Shown piece after piece: positions 1 to 5,619 of a stretch of DNA of 14,342 nt; the first letter of the stretch is position 1; each line of letters starts with the position of its first letter. A program made the translations under genes and the position numbers. Below the pieces are notes generated by a model. The model saw nothing but the letters and a program-made list of their open reading frames with translations, was not told the DNA's origin and made no database searches. This stretch comes from Candidatus Magasanikbacteria bacterium RIFCSPHIGHO2_02_FULL_50_9b. Lineage in GTDB: Bacteria > Patescibacteriota > Patescibacteriia > Magasanikbacterales > 2-02-FULL-50-9b. The stretch lies in contig MFQD01000045.1 in the NCBI GenBank assembly GCA_001782975.1, positions 1 through 14,342 on the forward strand. The letters are read 5' to 3'.

Positions 1-51
1 CAATCTGAACAAAGGAAGGTATTTGTTAATAGCCAATTACTGTATGGCTCA

Positions 52-120
52 GGTGGGTGTGTGCTCTTCCCGAAGCGCGTTGCTGGCCTCTCGCGCCGGA
101 GGGTAGTGCACACACCCACC
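52..120 (+). repeat. Structured hairpin repeat, copy A
   Basis: Seen in the sequence: bases 52-71 pair with 101-120 at 18 of 20 positions, with T.T mismatches at 65/107 and 68/104. Inside the stem lies an asymmetric internal loop, GAA (72-74) against CGGA (97-100). Next comes a 5-bp inner stem, GCGCG (75-79) with CGCGC (92-96), closed by the 12-nt loop TTGCTGGCCTCT (80-91). The 35-nt core 69-103 matches copy C (4518-4552) at 30/35 and the reverse complement of copy B (3236-3270) at 31/35. No T-run follows, so it does not look like an intrinsic terminator. It ends 19 nt before the -35 box of the rpsA promoter. I do not recognise the family. Function is unknown; an RNA element, a DNA hairpin or a mobile repeat are all possible. 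Confidence 0.85.
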
Positions 121-139
121 CCCACACAGAAAACGACTG

Positions 140-168
140 TTGACTAACCCCAATCCATCTGTTAAAAT
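140..168 (+). promoter_or_regulatory. Promoter of the rpsA-ftsH unit
   Basis: TTGACT (140-145) and TAAAAT (163-168) are separated by exactly 17 bp, and a TG at 160-161 makes an extended -10. Both hexamers match the sigma-70 consensus at 5 of 6 positions. Transcription would start near base 175, leaving a leader of only about 11 nt before the ATG at 186. The sequence between has no Shine-Dalgarno motif. Confidence 0.8.
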
Positions 169-185
169 CCCCCTACATTATTCAT

Positions 186-1355
186 ATGTCTAACGTAGCA
201 GTAAAAACAGGAGCATTTGCAAAATTGCTCGACGAACAGTTCGGTTCAGTGCCTAAGGTGGACGATACCTTGAAGGGTCATGTACTTTCAGTGGGACGCA
301 ACGAAGTGCGCATCGATATTGATGGCTTACGCACCGGTGTAATTCGCGGCCCACAGCTTTTTGCAGAAAGTGCTGAATACCGTAATCTCAAGGTAGGCGA
401 TGAAGTAGAGGCAACCGTGATCGATCTTGAAAATGAAAACGGTGAACTTGATCTGTCGTTCCGCACCGCCGGTCACGCGCGCGCATGGAGCAAACTCGAA
501 GCGCTTCGCAAGAGTGGCGAGATCGTTCAAGCGCGTATTAAGGAAGCAAACAAGGGTGGGCTCATGGTTGATCTTGATGGAATGGATGCATTTTTGCCAG
601 TCTCTCAATTGTCAGGCGACCACTATCCGCGCGTTGCGGGAGGCGATAAAAATAAAATTCTTGAAAAACTTCGTGAGTTCGTTGGCCAAGATTTAGCAGT
701 CAAAGTGATTGACGTCAACGAAAAAGATGAAAAATTAATTGTGTCGGAAAAGTCAATGGGCGATGAATCAAAATCAGTGGCGACCGATAAATATAAGGGT
801 GGTGAAACAATCGAAGGTGATGTTTCAGCAATCACTGCGTTTGGTGCATTTGTGAAATTCGATGGCGTTGAAGGCTTGGTGCACATTTCCGAGCTTGCAT
901 GGCAACGTATTGATCATCCAAAAGATGTGGTGCACATTGGCGATCATGTCAAAGCAGAGATTATTCAAGTCGATGGCAAGAAAATTTTCTTGTCCATGAA
1001 GCGATTGCTGCCAGATCCGTGGAAGACGGTGAATGAGAAATACACGGTCGGCCAGATTGTGAGCGGCAAAATTGCCAAAGTTAATCCATACGGTTTGTTT
1101 GTTGAATTGGATCCTGAAATTCAGGGTCTCGCGCATTTGAGCGAGCTGTCGAACGATCCGATTGAAGACGTGGCAAAGGCGTTTGCGATTGGTGATGTGC
1201 GCGATTTTGAAATCGTGTCTATTGATCCGAACGAACATCGATTGGGTCTGCGCGTGCCCGGAGTAAAAACAAAAACAAAATCTGAAAAAGCAACCAAGAG
1301 TGAAGAAAAAATTAGTGACGACAAAACCGAAGCGGAGGCGTCGGCAACGGCGTAA
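186..1355 (+). CDS. rpsA: 30S ribosomal protein S1 (four S1 domains)
   Basis: The 389-residue protein has four S1/OB-fold RNA-binding repeats at about residues 27-93, 110-190, 206-273 and 288-357. The third and fourth are the most canonical, with AFGAFVKFDGVEGLVHISEL and PYGLFVELDPEIQGLAHLSEL-type strands. Residues 358-389 form a charged Lys/Glu-rich tail with no domain. S1 binds mRNA on the small ribosomal subunit and helps start translation, particularly where mRNAs lack strong ribosome sites. E. coli S1 has six repeats; four-repeat forms are common in other phyla. The ATG at 186 is chosen because it follows a near-consensus promoter at a fixed distance. No Shine-Dalgarno motif precedes it. 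ftsH follows after 10 nt and is probably co-transcribed. A different S1-domain RNA-binding protein is possible but less likely. Confidence 0.9.
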   Translation: MSNVAVKTGAFAKLLDEQFGSVPKVDDTLKGHVLSVGRNEVRIDIDGLRTGVIRGPQLFAESAEYRNLKVGDEVEATVIDLENENGELDLSFRTAGHARAWSKLEALRKSGEIVQARIKEANKGGLMVDLDGMDAFLPVSQLSGDHYPRVAGGDKNKILEKLREFVGQDLAVKVIDVNEKDEKLIVSEKSMGDESKSVATDKYKGGETIEGDVSAITAFGAFVKFDGVEGLVHISELAWQRIDHPKDVVHIGDHVKAEIIQVDGKKIFLSMKRLLPDPWKTVNEKYTVGQIVSGKIAKVNPYGLFVELDPEIQGLAHLSELSNDPIEDVAKAFAIGDVRDFEIVSIDPNEHRLGLRVPGVKTKTKSEKATKSEEKISDDKTEAEASATA

Positions 1356-1365
1356 TCTCAAAACT

Positions 1366-3204
1366 ATGCGCCCGTTCATCAAGAACATCGGCATCTTCAT
1401 TGGTGCAATGGTGCTCCTCGCACTCATTGCAAATGTAGTACGCACGTCAAAGGAAGAGGTGCGTACCGTGAGTTTGTCAGAATTGGCGACCAGCATTCAG
1501 CAAAAGAGCGTGAAGAAAATTGAGGTGATGAATTCTGACTTGGCAATCACCGCGACTGATGGCAAAAAAATGGTGTCGCGTAAGGAAGTTGGCGAGTCAT
1601 TGCCAACCGTGTTGCGCACCTATGGCGTGACGCCAGAACAGTTGCAGAGTGTTGAGCTCGCTGTTGTTGGTGAAACGGGCTGGCGCTATTGGGTTGGTGT
1701 GTTGGTTCCGGTGTTTGGGCCGATTATTTTGATTGTCGCGCTCTTTTATTTCATGGCCCGGCAAGTGCAGGGCGCGAATTCGCGAGCCATGGGTTTTGGA
1801 CAATCGGTTGCCAAAGAAGTTGCGGCTGACCAAAAAGTGAAAGTAACGTTTGCGGACGTCGCGGGCATGAAAGAATCAAAAGAAGAGTTGCAGGAAGTGG
1901 TGGAATTTTTGAAGACCGCTGAAAAGTTCACGGGCATGGGTGCGAAAATTCCAAAAGGTGTGTTGTTGATGGGTCCGCCGGGAACGGGAAAAACCTTGCT
2001 CGCGCGCGCAGTCGCGGGTGAGGCTGGTGTGCCATTCTTGCATATGTCTGGTTCTGAATTTGTTGAAATGTTTGTTGGTGTTGGCGCGTCGCGTGTGCGC
2101 GATCTGTTTGCACGCGCAAAAAAATTGGCACCGGCAATTGTGTTTATTGATGAAATTGATGCAGTAGGCCGCCGTCGCGGCTCTGGTATGGGCGGCTCGC
2201 ACGATGAACGAGAACAAACATTGAATCAAATTTTGGTTGAGATGGATGGATTTGAAGCGAACAGCGGAATCATCGTCATTGCGGCAACGAATCGCGCTGA
2301 TGTGTTGGATCCAGCGCTGTTGCGTCCCGGTCGTTTTGACCGCCGCGTGACCGTGACGTATCCAGACATCAATGAGCGCGAGGCGATCTTGGGAATTCAC
2401 GCCAAGAATAAACCACTTGATCCGGAAATTTCGTTGCGCAACATTGGCGAACGCACCCCGGGTTTCACTGGTGCTGATTTGGCAAATTTGATGAATGAAG
2501 CGGCGATTCTGGCCGTGCGGCGCGTGAAAAAAACAATTGGGCTCATTGAAATTTTGGAGTCAATTGACAAAGTGCTGCTCGGGCCCGAACGTCGCAGCCA
2601 TGTGTTTTCACAGGATGAGAAAAAAATGACGGCATATCACGAAGGCGGCCATGCACTGGTGTCTCATCTGTTGAAACACACTGATCCGATTCGCAAAGTA
2701 TCGATCATTTCGCGCGGGCATGCGGGCGGGTATACGTTGAAGATGCCGATTGAGGATAAACACTATCACACCCGTGCGGAATTTGTTGATGATCTTGCGA
2801 TGGCGCTTGGCGGTTGGGCAGCGGAAAAATTAATTTTTGGTGATGACATGGTGTCAACCGGCCCTTCGAGCGATTTGCGAACTGCAACGCGCATCGCGCG
2901 CGATGCAGTGACGCAATACGGCATGAGCGACGCGCTTGGCCCGCGCACATTCGGCACGCGCGAGGAGCTCATGTATGTCGGACAAGGAATGCCTGAGCGC
3001 GATTATAGTGAAAAAACATCTGAACTGATTGATGCTGAAGTCAGTCGCTTGGTGAAAGCAGCGGGCGATCAGGCTACGCGTTTGCTCGGGAAACATCGCG
3101 CGACACTTGATAAAATCGCGAATGAATTGTTGGTGAAAGAGACGCTTGAGGAAAAGGAATTTGTTGAACTTGTTGGAATAGAGAAGGGAGCAGAGACGAT
3201 CTGA
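1366..3204 (+). CDS. ftsH: ATP-dependent zinc metalloprotease FtsH
   Basis: FtsH is a membrane-anchored AAA+ protease that unfolds and degrades misfolded membrane proteins and short-lived regulators. The 612-residue product has a first membrane helix at about 7-26, an extracytoplasmic domain, and a second helix at about 108-130. The AAA+ module carries Walker A GPPGTGKT (203-210), Walker B IVFIDEID (D262, E263) and the second region of homology around NRADVLDPALLRPGRFDRR. The M41 peptidase site reads HEGGH (425-429), with D503 in SSDL as the expected third zinc ligand. Most FtsH proteins have HEAGH, so the Ala-to-Gly change is a small oddity that keeps the HExxH ligands. An in-frame upstream ATG at 1300 would overlap rpsA and add a very basic 22-residue stretch, so I start at 1366, which gives a normal FtsH N-terminus (MRPFIKNIG). 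Two tandem TGA codons end the gene, and hairpin copy B lies just downstream. Confidence 0.97.
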   Translation: MRPFIKNIGIFIGAMVLLALIANVVRTSKEEVRTVSLSELATSIQQKSVKKIEVMNSDLAITATDGKKMVSRKEVGESLPTVLRTYGVTPEQLQSVELAVVGETGWRYWVGVLVPVFGPIILIVALFYFMARQVQGANSRAMGFGQSVAKEVAADQKVKVTFADVAGMKESKEELQEVVEFLKTAEKFTGMGAKIPKGVLLMGPPGTGKTLLARAVAGEAGVPFLHMSGSEFVEMFVGVGASRVRDLFARAKKLAPAIVFIDEIDAVGRRRGSGMGGSHDEREQTLNQILVEMDGFEANSGIIVIAATNRADVLDPALLRPGRFDRRVTVTYPDINEREAILGIHAKNKPLDPEISLRNIGERTPGFTGADLANLMNEAAILAVRRVKKTIGLIEILESIDKVLLGPERRSHVFSQDEKKMTAYHEGGHALVSHLLKHTDPIRKVSIISRGHAGGYTLKMPIEDKHYHTRAEFVDDLAMALGGWAAEKLIFGDDMVSTGPSSDLRTATRIARDAVTQYGMSDALGPRTFGTREELMYVGQGMPERDYSEKTSELIDAEVSRLVKAAGDQATRLLGKHRATLDKIANELLVKETLEEKEFVELVGIEKGAETI

Positions 3205-3211
3205 TGATACT

Positions 3212-3309
3212 ACACCATTGATGGGTATTACGTCTCCCTCCCGCTCGAGAGGTCAGCAACTCGCTTCGGGAGACGCAATACCCCTTATGCGTAATATCAT
3301 GCATGGTGT
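3212..3309 (-). repeat. Structured hairpin repeat, copy B (inverted)
   Basis: The main stem pairs 3223-3238 with 3268-3283. Read on the minus strand, all 16 positions pair, one of them as G.T (3276/3230); on the plus strand the same position is an A.C mismatch. The core (reverse complement of 3236-3270) matches copy A at 31/35, with loop TTGCTGACCTCT. The inner stem reads GCGAG against CGAGC, giving a tandem G.A/A.G mismatch inside C-G pairs, a motif known to be stable as sheared pairs. A further 7-bp arm, 3212-3218 with 3303-3309, encloses the main stem. The repeat starts 8 nt after the ftsH stop. It is oriented opposite to copies A and C. A weak extended -10 (TGATATTAC, minus strand 3299-3291) would place a start at the foot of the hairpin. 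Confidence 0.8.
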
Positions 3310-3330
3310 CGTTCCCCATTCTCGATCAAT

Positions 3331-3385
3331 TTAATTAAAAACGGTCGACCAGAGAGCACAGGAATCTGCTCATCTGACCGACCGT
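3331..3385 (-). terminator. Intrinsic terminator of the minus-strand orphan gene
   Basis: ACGGTCG (3341-3347) pairs with CGACCGT (3379-3385). An inner stem GAGCA (3354-3358) with TGCTC (3367-3371) caps an 8-nt loop, and further pairs lie between them. On the minus strand the hairpin is followed directly by TTTTTAATTAA. It lies 30 nt after the stop of the orphan gene. On the plus strand there is no T-run after the hairpin, so it probably works in one direction only. Confidence 0.75.
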
Positions 3386-3414
3386 GTTGGCGACAGCGTG
3401 GTTGCGCACGGGCG

Positions 3415-4323
3415 TTATGCCGTGGTGGGGACAACCGCCATATGCTTCTTGTAGGATGCGGCCATGTGACGAATGCAAATTTCCGCCACCCGTGCCTCGT
3501 CCTCTGCCGTGGAGCCTGTCCACACCATGGCTGCCAATTCTTCCACGATCATGGTCCACGCCGCTGCGATGGGTGACTGCCGCGTGCGTCCGCTCTTCTG
3601 CATGTTGCTGATGAGCGCGCTCATCACGTGCGCTGGAATGGCACCCGTGTAGATTTGCGTCAGCTTGTTGAGATGGACGATGAGACTCGCGGGCGAGCCG
3701 GCGTGCTCCATCAGTTGCACGAGGTTGATCGAATCGGACAGGTAGAAACGCTCGCCCACCCGATTTTCCAGCAGAACAGGAGTGCCTACCGCACTCCCAT
3801 ATGACAGCACCTCCAGCGGCTCGGCGATCGCCCAGCTCAACGCCTCCGTGCCGATCCTGCTCCCACCAGTGTTGAACGGTCCGACGAGTGTCAAGGTGGA
3901 CATTGGATTCAACCCGACGCCGTTGAAGTGAACATGCCAACCTTCAGCTTGCAGCTGGTCGTCCGAACCGTCGCCTTTGTAGGCGTAGAGCCTGATACCG
4001 TTGTTGTAGCGGCTGAGCTGATCCCAGTAGGCGATCACCTTCGCGCCAGATGCCACCAGCAAGCTGGCACCGAGGAGTGTACCGAGCAGAGGGAGAAACG
4101 GTGCCGTCGTCGGAGGCGACTGCCTGGCCTGTTGAAATCCGTCAGTCGCAACGTACAGTACGAAGACCGAGGAAATCGTCACGCACAGCGACGCGAAGAA
4201 CGCGATGACCCAGTTCTTGTTTCCCTCCTGAGCCACCGTTGCTGCTTGAACGTATTTCCGCCGCGGACCATCCGCAGCATTACAGTGTTTGCAATTCGGA
4301 ACCATGGATCCCCCGAAGTGCAT
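3415..4323 (-). CDS. Orphan two-helix membrane protein of unknown function
   Basis: I do not recognise this 302-residue protein. It has a short N-terminus with a single CxxC pair (C11, C14), too few cysteines for a complete zinc ribbon in one chain. Two hydrophobic segments follow at about 38-58 and 74-98, and then a soluble C-terminal part of roughly 200 residues. The tight pair of helices suggests both ends face the same side of the membrane. The gene stands alone, facing opposite to both neighbours, with its own terminator and a plausible promoter, between inverted hairpin copies B and C. Its base composition differs from its neighbours: two 60-base lines I counted hold 32 and 39 G+C, against 27 in a line of the PilB gene, and its codons favour C or G endings. 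That pattern suggests acquisition from elsewhere. The start could be the ATG at 4323 or the one at 4305, which has GGGGGA just upstream and places the CxxC pair near the N-terminus. Confidence 0.75.
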   Translation of the reverse strand: MHFGGSMVPNCKHCNAADGPRRKYVQAATVAQEGNKNWVIAFFASLCVTISSVFVLYVATDGFQQARQSPPTTAPFLPLLGTLLGASLLVASGAKVIAYWDQLSRYNNGIRLYAYKGDGSDDQLQAEGWHVHFNGVGLNPMSTLTLVGPFNTGGSRIGTEALSWAIAEPLEVLSYGSAVGTPVLLENRVGERFYLSDSINLVQLMEHAGSPASLIVHLNKLTQIYTGAIPAHVMSALISNMQKSGRTRQSPIAAAWTMIVEELAAMVWTGSTAEDEARVAEICIRHMAASYKKHMAVVPTTA

Positions 4324-4409
4324 GATGTTTCACATGCAAGTGGAAGCGCTCTTCCCTCAAAACACAGCACCCGCCGCGCCAGAGGAATGAGTCTAAACTG
4401 ACTGCTCAC

Positions 4410-4438
4410 ACACTAATCTAAAACAACTAAAATGTCAA
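4410..4438 (-). promoter_or_regulatory. Possible promoter of the orphan gene
   Basis: On the minus strand a perfect TTGACA (4438-4433) is followed after 17 bp by TAGTGT (4415-4410), which matches the -10 consensus at only three positions. Transcription would begin near 4403 and leave a leader of about 80 nt. This is the only promoter candidate in the window without an adjacent start codon. Confidence 0.4.
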
Positions 4439-4501
4439 TATCGCCCAAGACGAGCCGGTGAATAAATGTGAGTAAAGATGCAAAGAGTGAGTTAGTGTTC
4501 G

Positions 4502-4568
4502 GGCGGGCACTGTGTTTCCTGAAGCACGTTGCTGGCCTCTCGTGCGGGAAGGAAACACAGTGCCCGCC
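4502..4568 (+). repeat. Structured hairpin repeat, copy C
   Basis: Bases 4502-4520 pair with 4550-4568 at all 19 positions. The internal loop is GAA (4521-4523) against GGGA (4546-4549). The inner stem is GCACG (4524-4528) with CGTGC (4541-4545), and the loop TTGCTGGCCTCT (4529-4540) is identical to that of copy A. Compared with copy A, the pair 77/94 changes from G-C to A-T and the pair 71/101 from C-G to T-A, so both substitutions keep pairing. The outer arm sequence is unrelated to that of copy A apart from a G-rich start. It lies in a divergent intergenic region, where no transcript should end, which argues against a terminator role. Confidence 0.87.
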
Positions 4569-4593
4569 ACAATAGCAACGCACGCATGGTGTG

Positions 4594-4602
4594 TGTTATA
4601 CT
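4594..4602 (+). promoter_or_regulatory. Extended -10 promoter of the membrane protein-pilB run
   Basis: TGTTATACT is a TGn extended -10 with TATACT at 4597-4602. No good -35 lies 16-18 bp upstream, which is common for extended -10 promoters. The predicted start near 4609 leaves a leader of about 20 nt before the ATG at 4629, without a Shine-Dalgarno motif. It sits 25 nt after hairpin copy C. Confidence 0.6.
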
Positions 4603-4628
4603 TACATCACTTTTGACTATCCGCTCTT

Positions 4629-5606
4629 ATGTCTCAAAAACTCTACCGCCACGTCCTCCGCGACGCTTGGTCTGTCACCTGGCGTCACCCTGCGCTTTGG
4701 GTACTTGGTGCATTCGCGTTGTTCATGGGTCAGTCGCAATTTTTTTACTCGCTCGGCGGACTCTTTAAAATCACGTCACTCGGAAAAACTGCAGCGTTCG
4801 CCGCAGCGCAAAGTCGTGAATGGTTTTTGCCCGTTGTTTCTCCGAATTCGTGGTCGCAAGCAGCTATCGGTATTGCAATTTCGCTTGCGTGTGTTATCGC
4901 CGTTGCATTATTCACGTTCATGGTGATTCAATCGCAGGGCGCAATCATGTCAGCCGGCGATTATATTTTTCGCAAACGGCTCTACTCATTCAAAGCAGCG
5001 TGGCACGCGGCGTCTGCACATTTTTGGAGTATCGTCGGTGTGTTGGTGATTAAAATTATTGCAGCAGTTGTCATTGCCGCTGGCATATATGCAATCCAAA
5101 CCGCGCTCGACGCGTGGCCAGATGTGTGGTGGCCAAAAGTTTTGTTTATCGGTGGATTTGTTGCGCTCTCAGTCATCGATATTTTGGTAACGTTTGTCGC
5201 GCTCTATGCGACCTGCTATGTGGTTCTTGAAAAACAGCGCGCTGGAGCCGCATTGAAACATGCGCTCAAAATGTTTGGCCGTCACTGGCTTGCATCGCTC
5301 GAAGTTGGTGTGATTTTTCTCATCGCAAATGTGGTCGCTGCCGCGATCGCAAAACTAGTCTTTGCGATTTTGTTCGTCCCGCTTCTGTATTTTGCAGTTT
5401 TGATGCGCTCGGCAACGGGGCTCGTCGCGCCAATTGTTGTCGTGAATTTGACGATTTTGTTTGGCGCCGTTTGGTTTATCGCCGCGATCTACACCACTTG
5501 GTTTTATATGTCGATTGTGGTGCTGTTTGATCGTATGCAACTCGATGAACCGGTCAGCAAAGTGATTCGGTTTGTGCGCTCAATGGTTGAGCGCCGCGCC
5601 GCGTAG
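4629..5606 (+). CDS. Polytopic membrane protein, unknown function
   Basis: The 325-residue protein is mostly hydrophobic. Membrane segments are visible at about 20-36, 77-100, 132-156, 168-198, 222-258 (probably two) and 263-300. Short loops between them carry basic residues, as in RKRLYSFKAAW around 115-125. The N-terminus (MSQKLYRHVLRDAWSVTWRHPALW) is amphipathic with no signal peptide cleavage site. I see no catalytic motif. The layout resembles the broad group of uncharacterised bacterial integral membrane proteins with six or so helices, but I cannot assign a family. It is the first gene of the run and lies 13 nt before the PilB-type ATPase gene. That suggests a link to pilus or envelope function, but the link is only positional. 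Confidence 0.8.
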   Translation: MSQKLYRHVLRDAWSVTWRHPALWVLGAFALFMGQSQFFYSLGGLFKITSLGKTAAFAAAQSREWFLPVVSPNSWSQAAIGIAISLACVIAVALFTFMVIQSQGAIMSAGDYIFRKRLYSFKAAWHAASAHFWSIVGVLVIKIIAAVVIAAGIYAIQTALDAWPDVWWPKVLFIGGFVALSVIDILVTFVALYATCYVVLEKQRAGAALKHALKMFGRHWLASLEVGVIFLIANVVAAAIAKLVFAILFVPLLYFAVLMRSATGLVAPIVVVNLTILFGAVWFIAAIYTTWFYMSIVVLFDRMQLDEPVSKVIRFVRSMVERRAA

Positions 5607-5619
5607 CGCACTTTTTTAT

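Larger units (their letters stand above)
4324..4628. other. Divergent intergenic region
   Basis: This 305-base gene-free stretch separates the minus-strand orphan from the plus-strand membrane protein gene. It holds a possible minus-strand promoter (4410-4438), hairpin copy C (4502-4568) and a plus-strand extended -10 (4594-4602). Between 4439 and 4501 I see no gene or clear motif. A small GGAAG/CTTCC hairpin lies in the orphan gene's leader around 4342-4356. No RNA gene is recognisable. Confidence 0.7.

Noticed and set aside
1..51. Possible end of a gene upstream of copy A
   Set aside because: Short open stretches exist, but no stop, motif or composition supports a coding end in 51 bases.
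52..120. Hairpin copy A as a rho-independent terminator
   Set aside because: No T-run follows on either side, and copy C occurs in a divergent region where no gene ends.
1300..1365. Upstream in-frame start for ftsH that would add 22 residues
   Set aside because: It lies inside rpsA and encodes a Lys/Arg-rich stretch derived from the rpsA tail region. The ATG at 1366 gives the normal FtsH N-terminus.
825..1496. 223-residue open frame antisense to rpsA and ftsH
   Set aside because: It spans the junction of two well-supported genes on the other strand and has shadow-like composition (Arg, Phe, Cys rich).
1876..2400. 174-residue open frame antisense to ftsH
   Set aside because: It mirrors the conserved AAA+ region of ftsH; His/Arg/Cys-rich composition is typical of an antisense shadow.
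3335..3940. 201-residue open frame on the minus strand overlapping the orphan gene
   Set aside because: It is a second frame of the GC-rich orphan gene, rich in Arg, His and Gly with no domain. It also runs through the terminator hairpin.
52..4568. Hairpin repeats as integron attC sites or REP/IS200-type ends
   Set aside because: attC sites conserve the outer boxes (GTTRRRY) and vary in the loop; here the loop is conserved and the arms vary. No integrase or Y1 transposase gene is present, and the GTAG-type tetranucleotide of REPs is missing.
5572..5619. Upstream in-frame start for the PilB-type ATPase
   Set aside because: It overlaps the preceding membrane protein gene by 35 nt and adds residues that look like a frame-shifted read of that gene.
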